From NCBI RefSeq assembly GCF_035046505.1, contig NC_089824.1, positions 51,711,274 through 51,775,273 of the forward strand: a stretch of DNA of 64,000 nucleotides, in the 5' to 3' direction. Origin of the DNA: Tiliqua scincoides (taxonomy: Eukaryota > Chordata > Lepidosauria > Squamata > Scincidae). The translations under genes were made by a program, and so were the position numbers. Below the pieces are notes generated by a model. The model searched no databases. It saw only the letters and a list, made by a program, of their open reading frames with translations, and was not told where the DNA came from. Of the stretch, positions 23,421 through 34,555 are shown piece by piece. The number at the start of each line of letters is the position of its first letter. The stretch's first letter is position 1.

Positions 23421-24339
23421 ATAAGTCATGATGTAATAATATTCACAGGGCATTCTGGAAAAAAAATTAATGGCAGTTGGCAGGAGCTAGCTGCTGAGAA
23501 GAGCTGCACTTTGCTGCCAATGTTGCCAAAGAAGATAAGAAAAAAGGGACATCTGCCTGTCACCAAAACTTTCTCAAATTTCCTCTGAATATGCCTCAAA
23601 ATTGCTCCTTTTCCCAACCCCCAAATTTTGCCTTCCGTCACAAACTCAGGGCCAGAAATTCTTCAATGAAAAATTTCACCTCAGTATTGACGTTGCAAAG
23701 AGTCATAAATATTACAAGTTAGTGGCCTTAGAAGAAGAAGAAGGAGGAGGAGGAGGCTTTTACGTAGCAAGAGGAGACCCAAAGGGAACAGGCTAGGTAA
23801 AGTGTTCTATAAAAATAACCCTGGAACAAACTGATATTTTATCTTTTTGACATAGGCTAACTTGCCTCTACCACTATTTTTCCCATACAGGCCAAATGCT
23901 TCAGTGCTTTATATGAGCTTGTCAACATTGGTGCCCTAGTTCTCTTATTCAAACAGTGGCGTTTGTTGACAACCTGCTATGTCCGGGTTAATTTAAATGG
24001 CTCCCTGTGGCCATTAGTGAGCTGCAGACAGTAACCAAGGTATTTGTCAAGGCATTTTTTCTGTGCCACTGCAAACCTGTTTTGTAGTATGGTTGAGCCA
24101 ACAAGGGAGCATTCCATTAATATTTCATTAGAATCAAAAGATGCCCCTCTCTTTTGGCAATTTTTTTCAGTGGTTATTGCAAAAAAGCTGTGGAAATTAT
24201 TTGATCCCTGAATGGCTAAGACCCCAGTTTTGGTCCAGAATATTAGAAGAGTTGACCGTCCCCTTGTGAGTTTGATGGTCATTCAACATCCAAGACCCCT
24301 GGTCTGTGTTTTCCTGTTATTAGCCACCCTATGGTAGAG
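23421..24339. other. Unassigned stretch
   Basis: A GAA/GGA-rich low-complexity run lies at about 23730-23757. A 101-codon minus-strand frame at 23977-24282 has no domain I recognise. No repeat termini seen. Confidence 0.35.
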
Positions 24340-24680
24340 TTCATACCAGAATCTTTTCAGCCACAGCCTTCAACCTAAGGATCACCTTTTCCATTGAGGC
24401 CTACTTGGCATTCTCTTTCTCATTTTTTTAACACCTTGTAAAGACTTCTTTTGGTTCTGCAGGCATTGCAATTGTTTGAATTGGTTTTCCTGTTGCTCTC
24501 CATTCTTCCAGTGGTAGGAGGGCTTTGTAGGAGGGCTTTTTAGTGTAAGTATGCAAGATCAAATTTTTTATTACATTTTAAGTAATTTATAGTATGTTTT
24601 TTTATGGATATGTTGCGAACCACATTAGGGTTCCCTTTGGGGTAGAAAGGCAAGATATAAATTTATTTAAGAATGAATAA
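24340..24680 (+). mobile_element. L2/CR1-type LINE 3' region
   Basis: A decayed C-terminal reading region is followed by the block GTTGCGAACCACATTAGGGT, then AGGCAAGATATAAATTTATT, which is a common end of L2/CR1 LINEs ('gtaagccgccctgagccc', 'gggcgggatataaat'). There is no intact frame. Confidence 0.5.
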
Positions 24681-24830
24681 GATAGCCAACATAACCAGTA
24701 ACAGCAAGATTGATCTTGTTCAAACAAGCTTCATTTCTTCCTAGTGATGCCAGCAAATACTTTCATGGAATGAGGACATCATTACATTCAGCATATGATT
24801 CATTATTGGTTGAGATCATCCGAGACATAA

Positions 24831-25362
24831 GGCGCAATCCTAACTGCACCTTGGGCTGACACAAGTCCCTTGCGCTGGCCCAGGAGGGTCGCAAACGTGC
24901 CATAAGGCACGTTTGCACCTCCTTACAAGGAGGCCATGTCGGCGCAAGGAGATGCACCAACACACAGAGGCTGAATCCAGCCTCCACGGCGGCTTCCCTG
25001 CCAAGTCTTGCGTCGGCCCAACTGGGCCAATGCAAGAATAAAAGGTGGGCGTGGGGAAGGCGGGAGGGAGGCGTTCCCGGGCAGGGGGAGGGTGGGTGGC
25101 TCCGGGGGTGGACGGGCAGGGAGGTGGAGGCGAGAATGGAGAGAATGGAGTGGTTTGAAGCCGCTCCACTGTCCTCAAACTTGTGCCACCTCCAGAGGTG
25201 GCGCAAGTTCAAGGAGATCCATTAGGACCAGCGGCCCTTACCCAGGGGTAAGGAGAAAAGTTTCCCCTTTCCTCAGGCTAAGCTGCTTCTGGCCACAATC
25301 TGTGCTGGATACAGCGCAAGCCTCCTGATTTGCCTGTTCCAGTGCAGGATAGGATTGTGCCC
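24831..25362. mobile_element. CAATCC-type MITE, long form
   Basis: The left end GGCGCAATCCTAACTGCAC and right end AGGATAGGATTGTGCCC are inverted repeats, with ATA/TAA-like flanks. Inside are two palindromic blocks, one at 24887-24925 ('gcaaacgtgccataaggcacgtttgc') and one at 25180-25210 ('cttgtgccacctccagaggtggcgcaag'). GC-rich, 532 bp. Long open frames here, such as 24763-25212 (minus), only reflect this composition. Confidence 0.65.
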
Positions 25363-25499
25363 ATAATGAAAAAAGACATAATGAAAGAGAGAAAAATAGT
25401 TGTTAAAGAAGAAATGAAGAGGGGACGGTGTTGGTGAACAACTGCCAACAGTCACAAAAATATCATATTAAGTATTTATCTTAATTCCCTTTCTGAGGA

Positions 25500-25757
25500 C
25501 TCTGCTTTATTGCAATTTTTCTAACCACCACTGACTCTGACATTGTTTATCAGATAGCTAAATTTATTTCACAAATTCTGGCGTCCAATCTGAAGCGTGC
25601 CCCTACTTTCTGAAGATCTAGTTTATAGGTGTTATTGTAGCTTGGTATGTTGATAGCATATGAATTGTCTATTTGGCTTCCCCTAGCTTTTATGTATGAA
25701 TGAAAGTTCTCAATGTTTTGTAATTGTATGCCAATAAAGGTACTGAAACTGAACTGA
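25500..25757 (+). mobile_element. LINE 3' end, same clade as 2526-3091
   Basis: The frame starting at 25533 reads DSDIVYQIAKFISQILAS and ends in a stop. It aligns by eye with the LLSDxxPxVTxxVAKFL ending of the LINE at 2526-3091. The 3' end GCCAATAAAGGTACTGAAAC then ACTGAACTG matches the tail of that copy. Only about the last 250 bp are present. Confidence 0.65.
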
Positions 25758-25854
25758 TATTAAGTATTTGGGGAAGGGGATGCCACAAAAATGTGTACTT
25801 GGAGAATATTCAGCCAATCCATAGCTTGTGGAGGCATCACAAAATGTGCTAAAC

Positions 25855-26195
25855 CAGGGGTGTCAAATGCATTTCATACAGTGGGCCAAATAGCATTCAT
25901 GATGCCCGCTGAGGGCCAGAAGTGATGTCATTAGGCAGGAAGTAGTGTCATTAAACAGGTCATAACCAGACATAAGCACTTTTTCTCACTTAGGAACTCA
26001 TTAGCTGCAAATGACAGAAGAGAAAATACACAAATCTTGATCATATTTTAAGAAATGGGAGAGCCCAATTCTCTTGCAGGTCACCCTTTCAAGCAGTGAC
26101 ATTCCAGCACTGCTCAGCAGCCGAGAGCTCGAGGTCCAGATAAAAAACTTCTGCGGGCTGCATCCAGCCCCCGGGCCTTGTGTTTGACACCCCTG
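25855..26195. mobile_element. hAT-type element, non-autonomous
   Basis: The left end CAGGGGTGTCAAATGCATTT and right end TTGTGTTTGACACCCCTG are inverted repeats. The flanks are tgctaaac (25847-25854) and ttcaaaac (26196-26203), 6 of 8 the same. 341 bp, no coding. The interior 'gggccagaagtgatgtcatt' block is usual for this type of vertebrate hAT MITE. Confidence 0.75.
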
Positions 26196-26203
26196 TTCAA
26201 AAC

Positions 26204-28228
26204 CTTATAGTGAGCAGACATTCACAAATGGTGTTTGATGCAGAGATAACCACAATCTAAAGCTATTTGAAGTGGTCTGCATAAGGCAGCCATTTTATGT
26301 GAAAAATCTCATAGGCGCCATAGATGAAGTGTCACATTTACAGCATAAGATGTGCCTCAGTGCTTCCACGGATTGTCTGTCAACACACACCATAGCCAGT
26401 GATTCACAGACAGCTACTGCATCTGGAATTGGCAAAGGAAAGGATTTGGCTGCCAGTTTAACATTTGAACCAAAGTAATGCTATAAATTAGCAGACCCTG
26501 GCCTATTTTATCAGTATCAGTCTCTGCTTTTCTCTAAGCCATCTGCGTGACAAAATGTTGTTTTGCAGGATTTCCAGATGATGTTGGCAAACATGCTCAC
26601 TCAGCCTCTATGATGCCACCCTTGGCAATGGCATCTGCCAATGGTCAACCTCCAAGAACAACAATATCAGAGATACTGGTTTCCCCTGGCTCAGAGACCA
26701 GCAAGTAAGCAAGCATCCAGTGCACTTCTAATTTCTTATCACAACTAATATCTGTTTTCTTTTTCACAACTGCCTTAAAATTTAGAGGACTGCTGACAAT
26801 TGAGAAGAAAAGCCGCGTTTTGCTCACATAAACTCTGCGGTGCGAAATAGGAACGGAGTAAATACTTTCTTGCAGGCAGGCCGAGGATTGGAAGAGAGCA
26901 CAATGGCACAGTTCCCTTGTTCACATGGCACAGCATGGAAACAAACACATTTTAGAAAATGAAAGCCATTCCTAAAGAATTCCCTTGAGGAGACTGGAGC
27001 TGGAAAAGGCAGCTATTACTTGTACTCACAATTGCATCAATCTTTGATCTTTATTGTTCCAGTATTAGTCCTCTTTTGGTGCTATAAAAAATGATTCTTG
27101 TGGAGTTTCCTTTAATAATAAATGTGCTGTTCCTAAACCTGCTTGGGAGAAAACAACAACAAAAAAGGTAGGATCGCAGCCAATCAAGGCAGCAAATAAA
27201 AGCTAGGGAGCTCTTTTATTTAATTTCACCTCCAGGAAAAAAAAAAAAGTGACAACAAGATTATTATCTTGAAGAAGCAGTAAAAATATATTTGCATGGT
27301 TTTCTCTCTGTCGACTCTGAGCCTTCCCACAACCCATTTGTCTCCATACCATTTTGTGTTCCTTTCTTGAAATATTTGCCTTGAAAATGAGGCAGCACAT
27401 TACCATTTTATTCCTAAACGTATTATGTGAAATAACATCTTATGGCAAACTTTCCTGGCCTTCTTATTAGGAAGTGCTTTATGGATGGTTATATCGTATA
27501 CGACTTATTTTGGTCCTCTAAATTAGGTGAAAATGAGAATGTGCTGTTTTTGCTTGTTTGACTTAATCCAAGCTATTAACAGTTTTTCAAAAAACAAAAA
27601 CATTCCAAATATCTAGTAATTTGGGGGAGGAGGGATACAGCAGTGTGTTCAAACAAATAAGTCATATAAATGCAGGAGATGCAGAACACTATATCATCCT
27701 AATGGTTTCTGTAGAAGATGCTAAAGCATCCCTTTTCTGCTCATGCACCCCTGAAATGAATGAAGGTTGTAAAGCAGAAATTCTACATACATCGTTGCTT
27801 TTATACCAAACCAGACCATTGATCCATCTAGCTCAGTACTGTCATCACCAACTGGCAGTAGATCTTTTGGTTTTCAGTCAAGTCTTTCCTGGCTCTGTTG
27901 GGAGATTCGTAGGATTGAACCTCTTCCACAGAGCTAAAGTCCTTCACAATAGGAATGTTTAATATTTACCAAAAACCTATAGTAGCTTGGTACACTTAGG
28001 GTGCAATCCTAACCCCTTGTTAGCCAGCTGCCCTCTCTCGCTGTTGTTGAAGTAACTGTTCAGTTTTTAAAACTGATTTTAAAGAGATGCATTTTTCCCC
28101 TTCTCCAGGGATCAGCACATTCTTTCTCATTTGCAGGAGCCATTCGCGTTGAGTCAAATCCATGTATCAAAAATCTGTGTGCAAATAGGCTGAACCTGTA
28201 TAGAACAATTGCACAGCCCAGTTCTTTC
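26204..28228. other. Repeat-poor stretch
   Basis: Few recognisable repeats: a CR1-like scrap near 27800-27890 ('gatccatctagctcagtactgtc') and a CAATCC left end at 28010-28030. A 136-bp exon-like segment at 26569-26704 is discussed in the findings. Otherwise no coding or regulatory signal I can name. Confidence 0.4.
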
Positions 28229-28236
28229 CCACAGGC

Positions 28237-28756
28237 CAGTGGTTCTCAAACTCTCTGGGAGAGTTTGAGAGCCACTAAGTTCTTGCGTGGGCAGGAGGGG
28301 GGAGGCAGCAGGGGCGGGGGAAGGCAGCAGCGCAATCCCCAGATCGCACCGCTCGGGGGGGCTTCAGGGGCTTCAGTACACGTACCCAAGCCCCTGCAGC
28401 CTCCCAGGGGTGCGGGGAGCCCGGCACAACCTGCAGCAGGGCTCCCCACAGCAGTGAAAGTAGATGCGGAGCGATTGCGCCCGCCTCCGCTAAAGCAATG
28501 GAGTGTGATCACTCCGCATCTACTTTCACTGCTGCAGAGAGCCCTGCTGCAGGTCACACTGGGCTCCCTGCACCGCTGGGAGGCTGCAGGGGCTTGGGTA
28601 TGTGTACCCAAGCCCCTGCAGCCCCCCTGAGTGGTGCGATCCTGGGGATCACGCTGCTGCCTCCTCCCTGCCTCCAGGCTGCCCCCGCTCCTTAAGGGGG
28701 CAGGAGCCAGGGCCTGCAGGCTGGGGTGTCGCAACGCCCCAGTTTGAAAAGCCCTG
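28237..28756. mobile_element. hAT-type element A, copy 1 of a tandem pair
   Basis: Starts CAGTGGTTCTCAAACTC, ends AGTTTGAAAAGCCCTG. Flanks are ccacaggc (28229-28236) and ccataggc (28757-28764), 7 of 8 equal. The first 40 bases fold on themselves, because the terminal repeat is followed after about 5 bases by its own inverted copy. The interior is GC-rich with inverted 'aagcccctgcagcc' blocks. No transposase. Relatives lie at 28765, 37774, 52469, 52736 and 54125. Confidence 0.85.
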
Positions 28757-28764
28757 CCATAGGC

Positions 28765-29270
28765 CCTTGGTTCTTAAAATCCTTGAGAGTTTGAGAACTG
28801 AGATAAGTGTGTGTGGGGAAGGGATGAAGGCAGCAATGTGATCCCCGGGATCACACTGCTGTCAGGGACAGGAGAGTTTTTTGTTGTTGTTTTTTTAACT
28901 TACCTGCAGTCTGCACTAGAGTCTTGGGGGGGGGTTCGGGGGGACTGGATAGCCCTCTGCAGGGCTTCCCGTGTATCCAAACATCTAAAAATTAAAAAAG
29001 GGCACGTCTGATTTTTGTCATGAAACTGGAAGTGCCCATTTTTATTTTTAAATGTATGGAGGTTCAGACAGCCTTGTGGAGGGCCCCCCTAGGCACCCCC
29101 CCAAGACTTTAAAGCTGGCTTCCAGTAAGTTTTTTTAAATACTTCCATCCCTGGCAGCAGCAAGGTCTTGGAGATTGTTTCACTGACTTCCCCCTTCCCC
29201 CACCATTAAGGGGTTAGAGGCAGGTCTTCTCAGGTTGGAGAGTCACAACGCCCCAGTTCGAAAACCTCTG
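28765..29270. mobile_element. hAT-type element A, copy 2 of a tandem pair
   Basis: Starts CCTTGGTTCTTAAAATCC, ends AGTTCGAAAACCTCTG, and keeps the same start hairpin (TTGAGAGTTTGAGAACTGAG). Flanks are ccataggc (28757-28764) and ccataggt (29271-29278). It shares its left duplication with the right duplication of copy 1. It is more diverged inside and carries the 'cacgtctgatttttgtcatgaaactggaagtg' type segment also seen at 37774-38071. Confidence 0.8.
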
Positions 29271-29509
29271 CCATAGGTATACTGCCCAATCCTAACAGAG
29301 TGATTCACATGTATCTCAAACTGATTTCTGACTTACTCCTAAGTATACATGCTTTAACACAACTTTACTTCTAAAGTAGATATGACATTTTAGGAAAGTA
29401 TGGGATGGAGCACTAGCGAATGCCTGCATATTGGGGCTTTTAATAGCTGTCATCAGGGGACAAGCCTATAATACCAATACTGATATTATCTTTCTAAGAA
29501 ACCATTGTA

Positions 29510-29731
29510 CAGGGTGACCCAAAAGTAGGTGGACAGTAGGTGGAATAGGGTTTGTGTTAGGGTTATACTATAATGGTGGTGTTCATTATAACTGTGGCAT
29601 TTGTGTTATATTAAATTATATTTAATTGTATTAGTAAATATAACTGTATATGTAATCTCAAAATATAACTGTATATGTAATCTCAAAATAAATGTTATCA
29701 TTTACTGCCCACCTACTTTTGGTTCACCCTG
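29510..29731. mobile_element. Mariner-type MITE
   Basis: The ends CAGGGTGACCCAAAAGTAGG and CCTACTTTTGGTTCACCCTG are inverted repeats, flanked by TA on both sides (29508-29509 and 29732-29733) as in the Tc1/mariner superfamily. 222 bp, no transposase. It holds a direct duplication of a 26-bp unit ('atataactgtatatgtaatc' repeated near 29639-29690). Confidence 0.9.
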
Positions 29732-29966
29732 TATGTTGTATTGTTGCACTGGGTAACTGAGCTTGTTGCCTTCAGTGCTTTTCTATGGAATCATTCCCAT
29801 CTGTTTTCAATAAAGAGGAAAAAGAGATTTATTTTTTTTCCCAGAAGACTAAAGAATTTGTTCTTGCAATCTCTTGCACACTGCTGAGGAACAAGTACAT
29901 TCTGGTGTACTTTCTGATACACTCTAGATAATCCTTGAAAAAACTGAATATGTGTAAATACTACTG

Positions 29967-31570
29967 ATAAGTGAATGAATGAATGAATGAATGAATGAAT
30001 GAATGAACCTTTATTAGGCATAGATAAAGAAACTGTAAAAGCAAACATAATCAGTCCTAATCCCGTTTATCAAAAACGGAGTTAAGTTACTAAATTACTA
30101 ATAATACATTTAAAGTTCAACATAAAATATCAATTTTTGACAGATTACATTAAGAAGGCTTAGAAATCGCTAAAAGTAAAAATTTAGAAACTCCCTCTAG
30201 CACAACTGGTGAGCAGTCATTTAGGAGACGCTTCAGTTTTGCCTCATCTGAAAGACCATTCATTTTGCCAAGAAGTGGAGTCATGTAAGTATGGCGGCAT
30301 CTAGTGTGCCGAGGACAATAAAAAAGAATGTGTATGATTGATTCAATGTTTCCCAAATTACAAGGGCAGAGGCGTTCTTTATATGGTATTTGCCCATATC
30401 TGCCTTCTGTGACCTTGGATGGAAACACATTGAATCTTGCCAAGGAGATTGCACGACGTTCAGAAGGGTTGCTCAAAATACTCAGATAAGAAGCCATTTG
30501 CCCATACTTAAGTGGGATAGAGAAATTAAGAGGTGAGCAAATTCTAGAAGCAAGTTCAAAGAGGCTTTGTGCCTCAACATCTAGCATTCTTTGCTTTACC
30601 CTTTGATAAACTCCAGGGAATGAATAGAAGCTTAAAAGATCCAATGAAAAACCAATTGATTCAATTTTTTTATTTAATTTGGCTATACCATTTAGAAGAA
30701 CCAGACTCAGATAACATTCTGGATAGGAGACTGCCCGGTTTCACAATATAATGTAACTGGAGCCAATAGTGTATGGTTAAAAGCCATGCTCTTGATACTA
30801 AGAGCGATTGTCCGGTCTCCAAACATAATGCAGAGTATGGTACAGATTTAGGTAAACCTAAGATAGTCCTCAAAAATTTAGCTTGGATACTCTCAAAGGT
30901 GTGATTTATAGTGCTTATCCAGATAGGGCACCCGTACAAGAGCTGTGCCGATACCTTGGCATTAAATACCTTGACAGCAGCTGGTATATAATGATTGCCC
31001 TGACTAAAAAAGAATTGATTAGTGCTTTGCAAAGTAACACGGGCTAGGTTTGTAACCAATTTTTTATGAGTACCCCAGCAAAGATTGTAGTGGAAGTGAA
31101 TTCCAAGATATTTAAAGCTTTTGACCTGTTCTAGTTTCTCCCCTCTAATAGACCAAGTGCCTGGGTTCCATGATTTTGAAAAGACCATAACTTTGGTTTT
31201 CTGATAGTTCAATTCAAGTTTGTTACATTTCAGATAGTCAGAAGTTCTATTTAAAAGTCGCTTAAGTCTAATAGGTGTATAGGAAACTAGCACTGCATCA
31301 TCCGCATAAAGCAATGCTGGAATATGTCCATCCATCTGAAGCAAAAAGGGGGTAAAATCATATAGAAAAAGATTTAAAAGGGTGGGTGCTAAAATGCACC
31401 CCTATTTCACTCCCCTTTCGACCTGAATTTTGGGGGTCAATTTCCCCCAAATTTAAGATGTAAATTTAATTTGGCAGATGGTGCCTATGTAAAGTTTCTG
31501 AATAAGAATTAGAAGTCTAGGGTCTATATTAAGTTTAACTCATTTGTCCCATAACCATTGTATATGTCCT
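29967..31570 (-). mobile_element. LINE with reverse transcriptase and C-terminal knuckle
   Basis: This is the longest LINE copy of its clade here. On the minus strand it runs from QKLYIG (about 31490) through GCILAPTLLNLFLYDF, the catalytic ALLYADDAVLVS (YADD motif, about 31310), KTKVMVF, and FKYLGIHF to the knuckle RLCPCN...HILFYC (about 30350). It ends ISKPS and a stop near 30150. The tail is AATAAAGG followed by eight or so TTCA units (29974-30006). The frame is broken: a stop lies in the GVK-GCIL segment and the frame changes near 30650. Open pieces span 224 and 164 codons. The 5' end, including any endonuclease, is missing. YADD and an APE-type knuckle fit an I- or Vingi-like element. 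Confidence 0.85.
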
Positions 31571-32518
31571 GGGAATCCCAGAATTATATGAGTCTCTGAG
31601 ACTCCTTCACCACGTCCTGCAAGAAGCATCAACTGGTATAACCATGGCCCCAAAGTAAAGGCCATGGTGGACCAACTTCAGTAGATCCACTAGGTAGGTC
31701 CAGATAGGTTCAGCAGATCCACCTGATAAGTACTTTAGTAGGTCCCAACCCAGTAGATCTCATTCAGGTTCACCATGACTTGTGTACCTGGTAGCCACTG
31801 AACTTCCACTATTGTTTTCTCATTGGCTGTTTTCTCATCACCACAGATGTTGTTTGTTTCCTGAGACTAACTGATGCTCCAAACTCAGCAAGACAGTGTA
31901 ACTAGGTATGTGAGACTACCTGATTCAATAAAGAGAAGAAGCAATTTCATGCAGATGCCACAGGCTGCCAAAGTCTTCAAAGGAAAGGAAATAGTACTCT
32001 GCTCTCATTGTTTTAGATGAAGGTGGGGCTCATATATTTTCATTTTGTCTCTTCCCAACACTTACTAGCTCTCTCCCTGCACTTAAGTGGATAGATCCTT
32101 GTCCTCAAGCTGAGATCTGTTATTAGTTCTCTGGCACACAACCTTTCTTTTAGGAGCTCCCTTTGATGTGTGTAGCTCAAACTCATTACTTAGTTATTAA
32201 AGTAAATAAACCTGAATTCCAACCCTCCCCCCATCTGAAGCACAAAACTGCAGGATGCTGCTATTTTATTATTAGGCATAATGGTGATGAATTATTGCTG
32301 TAATATTTCAGTAATGGGCTACAGAACTGCTTGGAACTGTCAAGGTCAAGACAACCCACAAGTGGACTGTTAAACAGGAATGCATTCAATCTGAAACAAA
32401 AATCAGTTGTAAATTGTATAAGGAATCTTTTTATTAAGGTGACACAGCTGTAATATGAGATATTGGGTGTGTGAGTTTTGTTTTTGTTTTTAAATACAAC
32501 TGGCTTGAATAAGGTGTT
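31571..32518. other. Unassigned stretch
   Basis: No element ends, domains or tails recognised. Confidence 0.4.
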
Positions 32519-32519
32519 A

Positions 32520-32900
32520 TGTATAGCAGTGGGGTCAGGAGTGCCTCAGTAGTGGAATTGAGGGGTTGGTGGAGAGGGAGCAGGAAGGGGCAAAATAGAG
32601 TGGGGAGAGAGAGGGATGGGGCACAAAGATGGCAGGAGGGGCTGAATTCTGCAGCAGTAGTGTGTGCCAGATGCTGTCCCCTCCAATCAGAAACTCACTC
32701 CCTCTTCTCCTTAGACTTGTACCAGCTGAAAGGTTGGTGGAGGTCCAAGGAGACCCATTGGCAAGCAGGAGGCTTACAGAGGGATAATTTCCCTTTCCCA
32801 TCCCAAGCCTCCTAATCCGCCCCACTCTGCTGGGTAGATTTCATGTCTTTTTGGCATGGCTACATCACTGGAAGGGGGGAAGACAGGGTTGGGCTGTTAG
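32520..32900. mobile_element. CAATCC-type MITE, partial
   Basis: The right end is ACAGGGTTGGGCTGTTA and the interior 'cttgtaccagctgaaaggttggtggaggtccaaggagaccc' block is the family signature. The left end is not clear. Confidence 0.4.
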
Positions 32901-33166
32901 ATTTGGACAGATGCTCATTCATTTTCTGGCAGACCTTGGTTTTGCCTCAGGTATCATTCAGAACAAGTCTTCCCACTAGCATCACCTCAAACATGAACAC
33001 AGCAACTCAAAAGGATATGGGTAATAATGCACTGCCTGCAAAACTGAACAGGATTATTTGAAAAGAATCAAGATGAGCTTGATTAAGAGGGAGGTTAATC
33101 ATTGCTCAATGGATAAGCAGTGCAAAAAGGTCCTTGGACTCTGTTACAATCATGAACTTGGAAATA

Positions 33167-34230
33167 CAGGTGCAGCCTATTTATCCACGGATTTTTTTAT
33201 CTTCAGATTTGTCTCAACAAGAATGGGGTGGGGTGCTGATTGTCACACGCACCTTTGCCTCCTTTGCCCTGCGCTGGCAGCTCGCTCTGTTTCCAGGCAG
33301 CCCAAAACACTGCAAAAAGGCTCTGCCTTGACCAGGCAGGGAATAGCCCTGGAAGAGGTTCCCCCTAGGAAGGAACAGTAACAGTCCTGAAGCCCCTGAG
33401 CCAGCCGAGGATGAAGGGGGGGCAAGAACCTCTGTCGCCAGAACATGTGCATGCAGGTGGAGCTCTCTCTCTCACTCACACACACACACAGGGGCAGGTG
33501 CCGTAGTAACAGAGGGGATTGCTTTAAAAGAGAAGATTGCTTTAAAGAACCCAGGGAGTGTTTGCCGAATCCCCCCCAAGATGGTGCAGGCTATCACAAA
33601 GCCTCCCCACCAAGCAAAGCATGCAATTTACAGCCCAATCCTCTTCACACTTTCCTGGGAGTAAGCCCCATTGACTGGAATGGGACTTCCAAAGTAGAAA
33701 TGCATAGGGCTGGACTCTTAAAAGATCAGCATCCCACCTGTGAAAGAAGCTGGGAAGCTGGCAACGGGGAGGGCTCGGGAGGAGAGGGGATTGCATTAAA
33801 AAAACCCAGGGAGTGTTTGCCAAATTCCCCCCCCCCCCATAATGCAGGCTCTTCGGAAGCCTTGGAGAGACAGGTGACGGTGAGCAGAGAGCCAGACTAC
33901 AAGTCCCAGGGCAAGGGAGTTTCCATGATGGTGGTTGGGAGGGTTGCAGGAGCGGCAGCAGTAAGGAGGAGAACCTGCAGCACTGTTGGGAGGCTGCCTG
34001 GGACACTGAGGCTTCCCAAGCAAGCTCACCATTCCAACTGTGAAAGAAGCAGGACAACTGGCAACAGGAAGGCTAAGTACAGAGGGGATTGAGAATAGCT
34101 GCCTTAGTTTCCTTCCAACCGGAAGTGTCAGGCTGAAGCCTATTTGCTCTATGGACTCAGCACAACACATTTTTTGTTAATCGTGCCCGGTCATGGAACG
34201 GAACTAACGTGGATAAATAGGCTCAATCTG
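33167..34230. mobile_element. Tigger/pogo-like DNA element
   Basis: The left end CAGGTGCAGCCTATTTATCC and right end GGATAAATAGGCTCAATCTG are inverted repeats of about 25 bp, flanked by TA (33165-33166 and 34231-34232). This is the pattern of the pogo/Tigger branch of Tc1/mariner. No transposase domain is seen. The interior repeats itself: the 'acccagggagtgtttgcc' block occurs at 33548 and about 33805, and 'tgtgaaagaagc' segments at about 33740 and 34037. A small MITE lies inside at 33631-33716. The 215-codon open frame (33445-34092) runs through these repeats and is not a gene. Confidence 0.7.
33631..33716. mobile_element. Small 'gagtaagccccattgac' MITE
   Basis: Reads CAGCCCAATCCTCTTCACAC, then GGGAGTAAGCCCCATTGACT, and ends ATGCATAGGGCTGGAC. 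The same short family is at 49804-49892. The ends are short inverted repeats and there is no coding. Confidence 0.6.
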
Positions 34231-34289
34231 TAGTCATAAACTAAGGAAGGAAGGAAAAATATGGATGTATAATGGGTCCAAGAAAGGTG

Positions 34290-34555
34290 TGGGCTCAGCA
34301 GTAATGGTGGCCATTGAATCCTAACCTCCCTCATGGGCCTGATCTGCCTTCATGGTCTGCTTGGTCTTGCGCCAGCTATATAGCTGGCACAGGCCCAAGT
34401 AGAGCAATTCCAGTCTTGGATGCTTTCCAGTAGGTAAGGGGAAAAATGTTCCCTTACGCAGAGGAAACCTCCAGGGTTGCCTTCCCTACGGGATGAAGCA
34501 CAAACCATTTTGGCATAGCTGCATTAGTGGAAAGAAGCATAGGATTGGGCCCTAA
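34290..34555. mobile_element. CAATCC-type MITE, partial
   Basis: The right end CATAGGATTGGGCCC is followed by taa. The interior holds 'cttgcgccagctatatagctggcacag' (34368-34394), a near-perfect palindrome of the family. The left end is uncertain. Confidence 0.5.

Noticed and set aside
24763-25212. 149-codon open frame on the minus strand
   Set aside because: It covers a GC-rich CAATCC MITE with strong palindromes; the opposite strand is open as well.
28246-28734. 162-codon open frame on the minus strand, GC-rich
   Set aside because: It lies wholly inside hAT element A; antisense frames of similar length exist, and related sequence at 54125 is open in several frames too. Composition explains it.
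33445-34092. 215-codon open frame on the plus strand, the second longest in the window
   Set aside because: It runs through a Tigger-like element with internal direct repeats and a nested MITE, starts in a CA microsatellite, and shows no domain.
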